Source: Artocarpus heterophyllus
Lineage: Eukaryota; Streptophyta; Magnoliopsida; Rosales; Moraceae
Reading direction: 5' to 3'
Assembly (NCBI GenBank): GCA_025403435.1
Contig: CM046330.1
Location: forward strand, 16,514,239-16,578,238
DNA length: 64,000 nt
Shown one piece after another: positions 24,101 to 35,556 of this stretch. Position 1 is the stretch's first letter. Every line of letters begins with the position of its first letter. The notes beneath the pieces are model-generated. The model worked only from the letters and a program-made list of their open reading frames with translations. It ran no database searches and was not told where the DNA came from. Both the position numbers and the translations under genes were made by a program.

Positions 24101-25227
24101 CAAAAGGATTACAAGATCCATCTGAGACACGAAAAGACAGCAATTCACACAGTTTTAAACCACGAAGGTTGCACATACATACAGAACCAACTCCAATGGT
24201 TTTAGACCAGTTGGTAGCAAGAAAGAATAAAACCATAGTAAGTCCTAACAAAGTCTCACACTTCAGAATATAATATAACAATGTTTAACATTCACACTTC
24301 CATCTCATCTCTTTCTAATTATTATTGGTAATAATTCAGGAATGCAGAGATTTCGAGTTATCCAGGGTTGGAAATTCACTAAAGCTCATCAACCAAACAA
24401 CACAAACTTCTAAAAAAATTTCTTCTCGTTTCCAGCCCTTTCTCAGCAACCAAACAGGAATTCTAAATTAAAAAAAAATAAAGGAAAATGGGAAGTAAAA
24501 GACTAGCTCACCACATATCAGTTTCTCTAATAATCCCGTACTTTCCCCACGAATTCGTGACGGCTCCGGTCTTCCCTCTATCTTTCTTCTCCTTTCTCTT
24601 CTTCTTCTTCCTCTTTTCCTTCTTCCTTCTCTCTTCCTCTCTCTCCCTCCTCCTCCTCTTCCGCTCCTTCTCTCTCTTCCTTCTTCTCCTCTCTCTCCCC
24701 TCCTCCTCCTTTTCTCTCCTCCTCCTCTTCTCCTTCCTCTTCCTTCTCCTCCTCTCGCTCTCGCTCTCGCTCTTCTCCGACCCCAAACTCTCCGACTCCG
24801 AATCCGAACTGCTATGCTCAGAATCCGAATACTCGGACTCAGAGCCCGAGCTCGAATCCTCTTCGCTGCTGCTGTGTCGTCTCCGCGATTTTCCCTTTCT
24901 TCTGTCGCCATCAGAATCGGGACTTTCCCGCTCTTTCCTTCTCGATTTACCGTGTTTCCTCCTGTCTTCTTCGGAGTCGGAAGCGGAGTTTCCTCGCGAT
25001 TTCCTGGATTTTCTTTCGTTCTCTTCTTGTTCTTCTTCTTCTTCTTCTCGTCTTTCTGAATATCTTTCAGCTTTCTCCGGCGTCACACCGTTTCGATCTC
25101 CGACCATCTTTGGTTCTGCAGCGCAGAGTGAGGGCGATTTGGTGAAATATGAAGGAACTCGATCCACGGCCCGATTAGAGGGTGATTTTGTGTCGTTTAT
25201 CCCCACAGGAACTTGGGCTTTGCTCAT
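15628..25227 (-). CDS. SCI1-like nuclear protein (style cell-cycle inhibitor 1 family)
   Basis: Eight exons join in frame to 1,167 bp (388 codons plus stop): 25227-24512, 23805-23760, 23663-23614, 23505-23464, 17585-17472, 16019-15941, 15832-15761, 15675-15628. Every intron is GT-AG. The first 220 residues are Ser/Arg/Glu/Lys-rich; the conserved part begins [13 protein letters not shown] and continues through [44 protein letters not shown], the helical [13 protein letters not shown], and ends with [13 protein letters not shown] and [15 protein letters not shown]. This layout matches the plant SCI1 family, nuclear proteins linked to cell-cycle control in the tobacco pistil. Intron 4 (17586-23463, 5.9 kb) holds a copia element; without it the intron is about 0.6 kb. 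The start could instead be Met41 (25107), where the family-like start MVGDRNG lies. Function is inferred by family. Confidence 0.88.
17627..17882 (-). repeat. Copia 3' LTR (256 bp)
   Basis: In element orientation it starts TGTAGAAAAATCGGGGC right after the polypurine tract and ends TTACCTTTA, 41 bases inside intron 4 of the SCI1-like gene. It pairs with 22622-22878. Confidence 0.85.
17960..22560 (-). pseudogene. Decayed copia gag-pol polyprotein
   Basis: Gag starts near 22460 ([20 protein letters not shown]) and its zinc knuckle near 21790 reads [14 protein letters not shown], the last Cys being lost. Protease keeps [13 protein letters not shown] (about 21470). Pre-integrase reads [13 protein letters not shown] (about 21060). 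The integrase triad appears present: HSD (about 20886), CTDIGTEY (about 20705) and [10 protein letters not shown] (about 20610). Reverse transcriptase reads [20 protein letters not shown] and ARLVAKG (about 19270), [19 protein letters not shown] (about 19060) and [18 protein letters not shown] (about 18840). RNase H reads [11 protein letters not shown] (about 18220) and [14 protein letters not shown] (about 18110). Stops and frame changes separate these blocks. Confidence 0.88.
22610..22621 (-). other. Copia primer-binding site (tRNA-iMet)
   Basis: The gene-strand sequence is TGGTATCATAGC, one base off the common TGGTATCAGAGC, abutting the 5' LTR. Confidence 0.8.
22622..22878 (-). repeat. Copia 5' LTR (257 bp)
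   Basis: In element orientation it starts TGTAAAAAAATTAGGGC and ends TTACCTTTA, immediately before the tRNA-iMet primer site. It pairs with 17627-17882, differing mainly by transitions. Confidence 0.85.
23464..23805 (-). CDS. SCI1-like gene, exons 2-4 cluster
   Basis: Three mini-exons (46, 50 and 42 bp) separated by 96- and 108-bp introns. They read [15 protein letters not shown], then [16 protein letters not shown], then [14 protein letters not shown], the central SCI1 block. Acceptors are TTTTGTAG, CTTTGTAG and TTGCACAG; donors are GTAACT, GTAAGT and GTAGGT. Phases join without gaps, which strongly supports the model. Confidence 0.85.
23851..24024. repeat. Tandem duplication, 87-bp unit x2
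   Basis: Two copies start GGGTAGTCATTTTCYCGATTA (23851 and 23938) and end AATAGTCCTATCC-like. They differ at a handful of positions. The duplication lies in intron 1 of the SCI1-like gene. Confidence 0.8.
24045..24101. repeat. Compound microsatellite (AT)n(CA)n(AT)n
   Basis: A run of TA repeats, then CACACACA, then ATATATAT lies in intron 1 of the SCI1-like gene. Simple length-variable sequence. Confidence 0.9.
24512..25227 (-). CDS. SCI1-like gene, exon 1 (acidic/basic RS-like region)
   Basis: This exon encodes residues 1-238 plus two bases of Trp239. After about 50 ordinary residues it becomes a long run of Ser, Arg, Lys, Glu and Asp, with an SDSE-rich core and then KRRRRE-type stretches, as in splicing-related RS proteins. 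It ends inside the conserved [11 protein letters not shown] block with donor GTGAGC. The plus strand of this exon is a CT-rich run (24590-24780) that is microsatellite-like and probably length-variable. Confidence 0.85.
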
Positions 25228-26563
25228 GGTTTTAGTTTTTGGAGGCCCAGTTAAGCGGGCGATTATATGGAAGCGTGGTGGAAAAAAAAAAAAAAAGCCA
25301 CTTGTGGAATGTGATTGTTCACATGCCAGAAGAATGGTTTTAACTTTAAAATTTTAACAATAAAAAGTATAACGATTTTGTATATTATAATGTAAAGTAA
25401 AGATATGTTAATGTGTGGTTTAAACTATTATCAAACTCTTCTCCCAAACTCCCTTACTAGAATTAGGAGTCATTAATTGGTATGGTTTAAGATAATTGTT
25501 CCTTATACCATCAAATCCTTAAGGGATCGACACATGCCACAACTATAAAAAGTTTTGTTGAATATGCCACAATTAGACAAAGAAAACAATCATTTAAAAT
25601 ACTTACGAGACAATTATGTCCTTAAGATGCTCAAACAATCAAATTTTCTCCTTTCTTCTCTATATACCCTTCATCTCCTTCGATTCCATCCTTAGCTCAC
25701 CTCCACTACCAACACCAGTGTTCTTGGAGGTCTCCACCAACAGGAGATTCTAAAGCTAAGAGGCTGTGAGAAAGGAGATCTCCTTTGGATCTCAATCTTA
25801 TTCAAATCGAGTTTGATTTGAGGCCTTGCAGCGCTGCAACAAGCACGATAGTGAGATCATGGTAGTCATGAAGAGCTCATTTGTATGTGTGTGTGTGCGC
25901 GTGCATGCGCACAGGTGCATCTGATTTGCAATATCATCGCGTTCTTTGGTCATCATTGATTCACAATGATGTCACCTCAAGACACTATCCTGATGTCATA
26001 ACGACGACCTTGCCCATCAATGGAGTTATCAGCTCCACAATCGTATGTGTTTTTTGTGTTTTTTTCTTTTGAATTTTTTGGATGGATTTGTTATGATATG
26101 GTGTTTGTGTTTGTAATTTTTGTGCATTTGTTGAGTGTTTCAAATTTTTTTGTCATTTTCTTTTATTTTAGAGTAATTTTTGAGATTTTTCTATATTTTT
26201 GCAAGTATTAGTTGTCGGCCTCTGCCATAAAAAATGATGGTTCTTGGCAGATATTGGATGTCGATAATTACCACATTTGATAGTGGATACCAACATGCAA
26301 CCGCGGTAGATACGAGATACAGATAAATCACCACAATGGTGTTGAGATATGATTTAGTCAAGCCCAAATCATGGAGTGAACGCCTTGAAAAGAGGTCCAA
26401 TTTTCAGATCGAATCGAGCCCGATGAGGAAGATTGATTTGAGCCCAATGATTGGATTTTTTATATCGTCATTCATTCAACTAAGAGGTTCTATCAATTCG
26501 ATGGATTCGGTTCGATTGGGAAGTTACTATTGTTCGCTTAGAGTATCCTCAAGCCATTGAGTT
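25228..26563. other. Upstream region of the SCI1-like gene and AT-rich spacer
   Basis: The first few hundred bases hold the promoter and 5' untranslated region of the minus-strand gene, including a poly-A run at 25281-25294. A short GT/GCGT microsatellite lies at about 25884-25905. From 25560 to 26560 I see no supported gene. ORF-sized frames there have no recognisable domains. Confidence 0.3.
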
Positions 26564-27148
26564 TGTTAAGTACGAGTTCAATGGGATCGTTAAACTGAAG
26601 TTTGAGTTCGGCAGTTACAAGAAGATATCCAATAAGCCATGACAAGGAACATGGAGTTATGGCTCAATATTTAGGCCCTATCAGAGACACATGTCTTACT
26701 ACTACAAGGTTAACGAGCTCCACTTTCTCCACTAGGTTAAAGCACACAATCACTCTAAAAACCCTCTATAAATAGAGGGAGGAGCCTTCAGCCAAAGGAT
26801 CCAATTCTCATGTCCTTACTGACATTTTATAGAAATACTCTGATATATTTCCTCTTAAGTATACACAATATCGTATGTTGTACTCATTTCATCATATAGT
26901 GAAGAATAGCAGACATAGCTCTAATTTAAAAATGAACCACTCTAAATTTGGCATGTGGAATCTTTATTTTTACAGCTTTTTCTTATCATTTAATGCTTTT
27001 GATCTGTTTCTATTTTGATTATGACACATTCATTTTTCATAAGTTTGCTAGGACCTAATAACTATGATTTGAAAGCCCAAACCTCTAAAATCCAATAACG
27101 AATTTAATTTTGATCTGTTTGTATTTAATTATAGATCCAATGTCTACA
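26564..27148 (+). repeat. Candidate 5' LTR of the Tat element
   Basis: The right end AATGTCTACA is followed directly by GTTTGGCACCCACCATAAGG, the typical leader/primer region of Tat elements. A TATA box (CTATAAATAGAGGGAGG) is at about 26764-26775. TGTTAAGTACGAG at 26564 is a possible start. No second LTR copy is available, so the left edge is a guess. Confidence 0.5.
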
Positions 27149-27219
27149 GTTTGGCACCCACCATAAGGCTCTCAAATCGTTGACCCGAGGAATCCGAGTA
27201 GCTTCGACCACCATCAGCA

Positions 27220-28380
27220 ATGGCCAATAATGATAACAGCCAGCATGATCACAATGAGCACAACAGTGATATGCAGATCACATCATAGGGAGATGAACAA
27301 ATCAAAGTCCTCACCGTGGAGGTAGAGTCGCTAAAAAAGCTGCTTCAGGAGCAAGAAGCCTGTTCTTAGGAATATGACAGGTGGCTCAACTTGCTCAACA
27401 ATGAGAACAATGCACTTAGAAGCCAAGTCAATACCTAGAGCTCCCAGCTTACTGAGTACTTATATTACTACTACTACCCATATTCTGGGTACTCCGTCGC
27501 CCCAACAGCACCGTGGCAATTCCAAATGCCATCTTCAACCAAACAATAGCCCACATTCAGTTCTGTAAGTAGGATGCAACCATTGAGCACTCCACTAGCA
27601 ACATCAATAGCAACTACTACAATTCCATCGACTACATCGACCACGACAACTACATAGGCCCCACAAAACACAAAAGCACAGTCGATGAGGACCATGGTGT
27701 TATCAAGCACAATAATAAAGAAATCGACACAATAGCCTGAGATTATTCCTATTCCAACATTGCTGACAGTGGAGTTTATCCAGCAGATGATGCGTGATAT
27801 GCGCAAGAAAAATACGAAGCTAGTGGAAGAAAATATCGATCAGCTAGTAATGAAGGCAACAAATAAGACACCTGCGCTCAATGACATTTCAAAAAACATT
27901 TACGAGACCCCTTTCACTAGAAAGATAACTTCCATTATTGCACAAAATATGGCAATCTTCTATTCGCTTGGTTCGATGGAACCGTAGACCCAAAGGACCA
28001 TCTGCTTTAATACAAAATTATTGTCAGTGCAACAAACATTCCAAACTCGATATTAGATGAGATGATGTGCAAGTTGTTTATTCAAAGTTTGAAGCGACCA
28101 GCCCTTCTATAGTTTAGTAATCTTTCAGTAAAGACTATCAATAGCTTTAAGGAGTTGGTTGATTCATTTGTCAAAGCCTACTCCGTGCACACTAAGATAG
28201 GTAAATCGACCAAAGATATTTGGTCGATTGTTCAGGATCAACGTGAGTCTCTTGGAGCCTACATTAAAAGATTCAGCAAAACCATTTTAGAGATTTCAAA
28301 TTTAGAAGACAGAACAGCCAAGGAAGCTTTAAAAAAGGAACTCCTTCATAAGTCACAATTTAAAGACAACATCTACTAAG
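27220..28380 (+). pseudogene. Tat-type gag relic
   Basis: It begins MANNDNSQHDHNEHNSDMQ near 27222. A gag core follows: RDMRKKNTKLVEENIDQLV (about 27790), then TINSFKELVDSFVKAYSVH, DIWSIVQDQRESLGAYIKRF and ISNLEDRTAKEALKKELLH (to 28379). This is the retrotransposon gag fold pattern '..SF.EL...F...F........L..I.Q...ESL..Y..RF'. Internal stops break it in several places. Confidence 0.75.
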
Positions 28381-29084
28381 AGTATCCACAGACGATCCAG
28401 GAGGCTTTGAAAAGGCCAAGGGATGGATTGATTTAGAAGAGGAAAACTAGCGGTGCCAGTGAGAACTTGCAAAGAACAAAGTATAGAATAGAAGTACAAG
28501 GAGACCATCACACAAAAAGAGACCAGAACAAAGAGAACGGACAAGAACTCTGCCAAAAAAAGAAAAGAAGAGAAAAGATAAGTAAAAGCCGCAAGGGGGA
28601 AGTAGGCCCCTCTCTCCTCTGAGGTATCATTTAACATTTCCCCAAATTAATTACTCATCTAGAAACGAAAGATCATGTTCATTGGCTAGAAAAGATGGCT
28701 CCAAGCCAAAGCTGAGACTAGTCAAAATATTACGAGTTTCACAAGGACACTGGCCACTTGACAATTGACTGCAAGGCTCTGAGCTTCTAAAGAAGAATCA
28801 CCTTAGGGGATTTCTATCAAAGAGAGGCTGGTGAATGTACGGACTTGACCATGAACAAAACCAACAAAGGAAAGCTCGAGCACAGGAAAAGATTCCACCA
28901 CCACCGCCCATCAGAAAGGTTGTTGGAGCAATATATGGAGGCTCAGTTTAAAGTGGGCACACCAGTAACTAGATCAAGGCTCACCGGAGAAGAGTGAGCC
29001 AACCAACCACTAGTTTAATGGAAGAAGAATTTGGAGAGCGTTCTATTTCATTTCATAGTAACAAGGCGTTGGGCCTCGATTGAC

Positions 29085-31590
29085 CACATGATGACGTACT
29101 TGTCATCAAATTAAACATTACAAATTCAAAGATTAGTCGGATTCTTATTGGCAATGGCAGTTCTATGTATATTCTTTTCTTAACAGCATTATGTCAAATG
29201 GAGAGTGACAAGAATGAGATTGAAAATCAAATACCACATTAGTTGGATTTAATGGCAAAGTGACTGCAGCAATTAGAAGGATAAAGATGCTAGTTTATAT
29301 TGCAAGTGAAAAAAAGATGATGAACTTCCTCATCATGGATTGTCCATATGGCTACAATGTGATCCTCAAAAAGCCATGGATTTATATGATGAAAGTAATC
29401 CTCTCAACAGACCATCAAAGGATTCAGTTTCTAACAAAGCAAGGGATTAGAGAAATTTTAGGGATTCATGATGCTATAAGAAGTTGTTATCTCACAACTA
29501 TGAAGTAGAAGTTGAAAGAAACTTTATAGCAACTACAGAGGAGCTCATCAAACGGGTTGAGCAAAGAGAGCTAGTTCTAGAGCAGCTAGACGAAGTACAA
29601 ATTGGTCATGAGAATAAGCGGAGAACAGTTCATGTTGGTTTGCAACTCGACCCGACGATAAAAAATACTATCATTGACTTCCTAAAGGCTAACAAAGACT
29701 ATTTCACATGGTCTCATGCAGATATGCCTAGTATTGATCCTAGTATTATCACACACCAGTTTAACGTTGATCTGAATCATCGACTAGGGGGACAAAAGCG
29801 AAGAAGACTAAGGATCAAACAAAACAATGTCGTGAACAAGTAAGTTCAACACCTAATAGAAGCAGGTTTTATCCGACTAATGCAATACCCAGACTGGCTT
29901 GCAAATGTGGTGATTGTTTGAAAGCCCTCTACCTCATATCGATTGCCTCGTCGATGCCACAGCTGGCCATGAAGTCTTGAGCTTGCTTGATGCTTTTTCG
30001 GGTTACAACCAGATCCTGCTCCATCTAGAAGATCAGGAGAAAACAACGTTTATCATGGAGTAGGATATTTTTTTTCTTTAAGGTTATGTCATTTGGGCTA
30101 AGAATGTTGGCGCCACATACCAAAAACTCATAACCCTGATTTTCGTTGAATAAATTGGTAAGAACATAGAAGTTTATATTGATGATATGCTATTGAAATC
30201 TTTGCAGGCTCAGCTTCATATATAGCATTTGTAAGAGTGCTTCGATGTGTTAAGAAAGTACAATATGAAGTTAAACCTAAAAAAGTGCACATTTGGATAC
30301 GACGAAAAGAGGGATCAAAGCAAACCCAAATAAGATTAAAGCCTTTAAAATCATGCCTTCGCCATAAAGAAAGTGAGATATCCAAAAGTTGACGGGTTGA
30401 GTCACCACTCTCAGCCAGTTTATAGCCCGTTTCTTAGACAAATGCCTTTCATTCTTTTATTTGCTGAAGAAAACTAAGAAGTTCGAGTGGAACAACCGTT
30501 GTGAGAAGGCCTTTTAGGACTTGAAGAAGTATCTATCCGCTCTCTTGATTCTATCGAAACCAAAAGAAGGAGAACCATTGTAACTTTAATTTTTAGTTTC
30601 TAAGACAACAATCAATTTGGCACTTGTCAAGAAAGAATATTCGATACGAATGCCAATGTTTTTTGTAAGTCATACTTTACTTTATGCAGAAACCAGTTAT
30701 TCAGTTATTGAGAAACTTGTGCTTGCGTTCGTCACATCTATTCGTAAGTTGTGGCCTTACTTTTAGAGTCATACCATTATTATGCTCTCATTGCACTTGA
30801 TGTAAGCCATCTTACACAAGTTAGATGTCTTAGGAAGATTGGCAAAGTGGGTGGTAGAACTCACTGAGTTCGATGCTGAGTACAAACTAAGAACAACATT
30901 GAAAGCTTAGGTTTTTATGGAAGAGCTAAAATACGAGTCCAAAGATGAAGAATTGAGGGTATGGAAGATGCAAGTTTATGGATCGAGCAACGAGAAAGGC
31001 TCAAGAGTTAGGATCTTGCTGTATTCATTAATTAGTGAAGAAATGGAACAAAACTTTAGGCAGGGTTTCAAGGCAATAATTAATGAAGCAGAATATGAGG
31101 CAATAATCGCGAGACTGAGACTGGCTAAGACACCGAGGGCTGTAGAGCTCATTGTAGAAAGTGACTCAACCCTGGTCGTCAATTAGATTAATGGTGAGTA
31201 TAAAGCATGCAACAAAAAAAATGGTTTGTTATCTTAGTTAGACAAAATAAAGGTAAAGCATGTTCCTCGTGAGTCAAACACATGAGCGGGCACGCTCATC
31301 GCTCTCAATTCTTTAGTGGAAGTTAAGGGGAAACGAGTAATTCCCCTTGAATTCATCGAGCACCCTAGCATAAAAGCAATAAGGAAAATTCAATTGTTAG
31401 ATCCTAGAGACAACTAGAGGACCCCAATAGAGATGTATATCAATGAAGGTTGGTTGCCAGATGATAAGCAGATCGCGTAAAAAATCAAAGTCTAGGTAAC
31501 AAGGTATTGCTTGATCAATGGCAAGCTATGTAAATTGATTGATTGGAGGCCATTAATGATAACGAAGAAGTTTTGTTTAATGAGTTGACA
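29085..31590 (+). pseudogene. Tat-type pol relic (PR-RT-RH-aRNH)
   Basis: The protease region reads RILIGNGSSMYILF (about 29130), where the catalytic D of DNGSS is missing. Reverse transcriptase shows FKVNKDYF-like FLKANKDYFTWSHADMP (about 29680), LLDAFSGYNQILLHLEDQEK (about 29980) and VYIDDMLLKS (about 30180). RNase H shows YSVIEKLVLAFVTSIRKLWP (about 30700). The second RNase H shows VYGSSNEKGSRVRILL, then INEAEYEAIIARLRLAK and VESDSTLVVN (about 30975-31185). Stops and frameshifts are numerous. The frame ends in an LINGKLCK block where integrase would start. Confidence 0.85.
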
Positions 31591-32050
31591 GTTGTAACAC
31601 CTAAGTTAGGGACAATTTTATGATGTATTAAATAGAGAAATAACTCTAAGAATTAAGAGGAGAATTAAACTCATTCATTCTAATGTATTATAAATTCTCC
31701 CAATTTGAGAGAAAATTGAACATACTCAATTAAGAATACTATTATCTTGAGATTCTACTACTTTGTTCTTATTTATCTTCTTCAGTGATTTTTCCAATTT
31801 TCTTTGTTCACTCATTCGTTTAATTGCAATAATTTGTCCAAGAGAGTTGGATTAGTGTTAAACAAAATTTTACTCTAACCCCATGTATGAAACATGCATT
31901 TTAGTATATCTATTCTTTTAACAAAAACTTATGTTTAAATATACCTCGTTTCTGTTGCATATAGATACAAGAAAATTTTGTTTAGTTATTTTTTAAACAT
32001 TCAGGATATTTATTTTTTTCCTTATGTTTTCTTGTTTTTTCTTCAATTTT
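31591..32050. other. AT-rich non-coding segment, possible LTR remnant
   Basis: It begins GTTGTAACACCTAAGTTAGGG where Tat pol coding stops. The TGTAACACC start recalls a gypsy LTR, but no partner is seen. No gene. Confidence 0.3.
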
Positions 32051-32167
32051 CATTACTAGGAAAGGGGCATTACACGATGCCTATATGACGTTGGTTTTCA
32101 GTAAACCGTTGATCCTATGCCATGTAAAAGAGCATAGCCACCTTCGTCTTAAGATTTTTTTTTTGCC

Positions 32168-32630
32168 ATGCTTTACAAGAGAGTTTTTTGGAAACCATCG
32201 CGTAATATTCTACCTTGGATTATGGTTTTCCAGAAATTGTCGTCTAAACTCCAGTTAAAGGTGTTATTTCTAAATTTTGTGAAAAAAGCACCACGACCAG
32301 TATCTCTCTCTGCAATTCGACTCTCTCTCTCTCTCTCTATCTCAAACTCTCTCCTTCGTGTCACTCGAGGCCTCTACCACTATTATCGTCGTGCTTGTGC
32401 TATTCATCATTGTCATTGTCATCCCTCTGTCCCTTCTCTCTAGCCATCACCGCCTCTCATTCTCTCTAGCTCTTTGTCCGCTCTCTATCATGATTGTCCT
32501 CATCCTTGTGCCATTGTCGTGTTGTTCCCATGCCCATGTCATCGTCGTCCCTCCGCCACTGCTGCCTCGTTTTCTTTGTTTAGTTAATTTTTTATTCAAT
32601 TCGTTTTTAGTCATGTTGTTAATTAGGTAA
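32168..32630. other. CT-rich subterminal segment of the CACTA element
   Basis: Two short plus-strand frames here have only Ser/Leu/His-biased composition. The sequence is a run of CTCTCTCTC and CATCATTGTCATTGTCATC repeats. No domain seen; treated as non-coding. Confidence 0.35.
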
Positions 32631-32814
32631 ATTAGGTTTATGAAATTGTTGGATTGTTATTAAAAGTTGTTTGGAATTAGTTTAAATTATTTGTTGGATT
32701 TGTTGTGAGATTGCATAGAATTTGGTTTATGTATATTAGTTTCGATTTTTTATTAGTCAATAAATTGTTTCTATGTTAATTTATTTTATGATTATTTGGT
32801 TTCCTTGAAATGAT

Positions 32815-33345
32815 TTTATTGTTAGATTCCTCAAGGGATTGGCTTGAACTACTATCTCATTTGCTACTCCACCAAGTGCTTTAAAGTGGGCGTGCAGGTC
32901 ACTCTTCTAGTCCTTGTAGCATTTGACTGCCTCCCTATCAAATACAGCACACATGGAAGGTACAGTCTTTGTAGTTGTAATCAAGGTTAAGCCAATCCTG
33001 CAACACATTCATGTTAAGTAGCTTTATTATGTTTAACTTTAGGAAGGATTTATAACAATGAATTTGGATGAATATCATCATGTAGTCTTGTATATGGATC
33101 TTGTGTGTCGGGGTCATCTTTCCTAGTATCGTGAAACGACTCACATATATCCCTGTGTAAATGTCGACTGTACTTTTAAACTAGGAACCAAACCAACCAA
33201 GTGTTTTCCACGTACCTTCTTCGTCGTCAAGTTTGAGAGTGATCTTTCCATCCTTCGCATCTTTGCCATGATTTCATGACCCTTCATCTTCCCTTGACTT
33301 GTATGTGGTCGAGGTGCAACATCCAATGGTGTAAACATTGATAAA
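32815..33345 (-). pseudogene. CACTA second-ORF relic (plant En/Spm transposase-24-like)
   Basis: In the element's minus orientation, the frame near 33338 begins MFTPLDVAPRPHTSQGKMKG and includes KKVRGKHLVGLV, resembling the 'RGPTR' block of plant En/Spm accessory transposase proteins. Further on (about 32930-32820) it reads VKCYKD-stop-KSDLHAHFKALGGVANE and QANPLRN, matching the '..W...K..L..HF......P..A...P' block that follows. Stops and frame changes show decay. The assignment is by motif memory only. Confidence 0.5.
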
Positions 33346-34380
33346 AATTTTAGATTAAAATTAGTTTACTATCATATTTACTTATTATATAATATTGACT
33401 AAATAAATTTAACAAATTTGTAATTACATTGTAGCATACCTAATTGATGGTGTGAGGGAAGTCTATAAGGATCGGGTGGAGGTTGTGCTCCCCCTAAAGA
33501 GCTAGTATAAGTAGCGACTAGACTAGACAAGAATGCATGTTAATTAAAAAGAAAACATAAAGCCATACTCTCATCAATTGTTCTTGTGACTTTCCAGTCA
33601 TATATCAAACCACAAAAGAAAAAAGTCAAATTTTTTTAAATTTATGAAATCTTATCAAATTTTATTGTAATTTTAGTCCAATTTTTGCATTGTTTCTAAT
33701 TAAAATTATTTCTTTTAATTTCATAAACAATAATATTATAATTATTAAACTATAATATTCCATATCAATTTTGTTCATTACTTTATAATAACATATAATT
33801 TTAATTTAGATTTATTTTTATATCAAATATTTGTTAATTAAAATAATAAATTATATTATATTATTTTATATTTGTTAATTAATTTTTTAAAATTTTATAT
33901 CTTTTTCATTTCTAAATATTACAATGCGTATGTAATTTTTCTTTTTTTTCTATTTTAATTATATTACTATTTTAATATTTTTTAATCAAATAATATTGTT
34001 TAATAGGTCATTAACTAAATTATGTCTATATTTTTATATTCTATATCATATAATATTCTTTAACTAATTAATTAATTAATTAATTAAATCATTAATTCTT
34101 AATTTTAAATTTTCATATCCCTATTTTAATCTTTTAATTAATTAAATTATTTTTCTTAATAACTTTAAAATTTTATATATTTATTATTTCAACTTTTTTA
34201 TCATCATCATCATCATGATGCATTATATTAATTTTATTTTATACTAACTTAATATAATTTTCAACATAAACCACTAACTTAAACATAATAAAGATTATAA
34301 CAAAAAATTTGACCAAAAAAATTCAATCATATACCTAAATTCATCCAACCTTATATTAACAAAATTGCCAAAATAAAACA
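33346..34380. other. Very AT-rich interior of the CACTA element
   Basis: A TTAATTAATTAATTAATTAA run lies near 34065 and a TCATCATCATCATCATG run near 34200. No coding frame. Confidence 0.4.
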
Positions 34381-34384
34381 TATC

Positions 34385-34640
34385 ATGAAAAACATAACCA
34401 TCAAATTCATCAACAACCTTATATTAAAAAAATCCTAAAACAAATAAAAAACATGACCATCGTAACAACATAATCAAAATCCAAATACCACCTTATATCA
34501 ACAAAATCACCCAAATTAAAAACATAACCATCATAACAATACAATCACAATCATACCACCTTATAACAACAGAATCACCTAAATCAATAACACAACCATC
34601 ATAACAACATAATCACAATCTAAACATAACCACATTACAC
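34385..34640. repeat. Degenerate tandem repeat, ~60-70 bp x4
   Basis: ACCATCRTAACAACATAATC-like phrases begin at about 34397, 34456, 34527 and 34595, each followed by CCACCTTATAWCAACARAATCAC. It is an AC-rich array inside the CACTA element. Confidence 0.7.
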
Positions 34641-35089
34641 AAATTTTTCAACATTTTTCAAAAATAAAAACAATTAAAAACTTTCACAAACCAATACCCA
34701 CTAAAACCGAGGGTTGGAAACTTAGCTACAGTAGTAGGCAACTAGCGGCAACGACGAGTGATGGTGGTAGCGACAGTGGGAAGAGAAAGTAAGGAAAATT
34801 TTGCCTTTTTTGATTTTGGGGCATTTTTTTCAAGGATTTTTGGGTTATATTGCAATCTAGATTGAATATGAACAAAGTATGTATGGTTTTTTAAGGTTTA
34901 GGAGGGATTTCAATCAAGGACGATGAAAGAATCTGAGAGCAGAAGAGAAGAAAGTCAGGAAAAATAAAGGAAAGAGGTTTTGTGTTTTGATTTATATATA
35001 GAATGTCGCAAATACCTAAAAACGTGGTTGCTATCAATAATCGCAACGACACCGATTAGATTAAGCTAGGGAAAGAATTGAAATGGTTT

Positions 35090-35550
35090 TGGGAAGTTTT
35101 TGGAACCACCTTTTGTGATGACATTTTTTAAAGCCGTCGTAAATAGTTTTCAAAAATCGCGAAAACTTCCATCAATTTCTTCCCAAAAAATTAAATACTC
35201 AACCATTTGTGACAATATGTCGTCACAAATACCATCAAAATAATATCTTTGACTCGTCAACACTAGTTGTATTCCATAAGTATTTGTTGTCACAATTACC
35301 ATTGAATTGGCATTGAACTTGTTTATGCCAGATTACTTTTTGGCAGCATTAAGTAATTGTAATGACACGTCGTCTTAAATGTGTAAGGACAATTTTTACT
35401 TTATTTACTATGGCATGTTGCTGCTAATGCTGTATTATTGACGAAATGTTTGAGGTAAATAAATGACAGTTTTTTACGATGACATGGCGTCACAAATAGG
35501 AGATTATTAGCGACGACACGTCGTAGCTAAAGCCTTCATTTGTAGTAGTG
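35090..35550. repeat. CACTA right subterminal repeats
   Basis: Motifs such as GACAATATGTCGTCACAAAT, GACACGTCGTCTTAAAT, GATGACATGGCGTCACAAAT and GACGACACGTCG recur in the last 450 bp. Arrays like this near CACTA ends are the usual binding sites of the accessory transposase. Confidence 0.65.
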
Positions 35551-35556
35551 TTTTGA

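Larger units (their letters stand above)
26564..31590 (+). mobile_element. Degraded Tat-lineage Ty3/gypsy element
   Basis: Order on the plus strand is LTR-like leader, gag, protease, reverse transcriptase, RNase H and a second archaeal-type RNase H. The extra RNase H at the end is the hallmark of the Tat lineage. Integrase and 3' LTR are missing: coding similarity stops near 31585. Many stops are present. Confidence 0.85.
32051..35550 (-). mobile_element. CACTA (En/Spm) transposon, 3.5 kb, TSD TTT
   Basis: The left end is CATTACTAGGAAAGGGG and the right end, reverse complemented, CACTACTACAAATGAAGG. Both are flanked by TTT (32048-32050 and 35551-35553), the 3-bp duplication expected for CACTA elements. 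Right subterminal DNA repeats GACAYGTCGTCRCAAAT-like words, and a transposase-like relic lies inside on the minus strand. The left subterminal DNA differs in sequence from the right, so a composite of two related elements is possible. Confidence 0.65.

Noticed and set aside
24488..25357. 289-codon plus-strand ORF (Ser/Leu/Phe-rich)
   Set aside because: It is the opposite strand of the SCI1-like exon 1. Its openness follows from the CT-rich composition, and the minus-strand exons join in frame to a known family.
27474..27806. 110-codon minus-strand ORF rich in Val/Ile/Asp
   Set aside because: It is the reverse strand of Tat gag sequence rich in ACA/ATC codons and has no domain.
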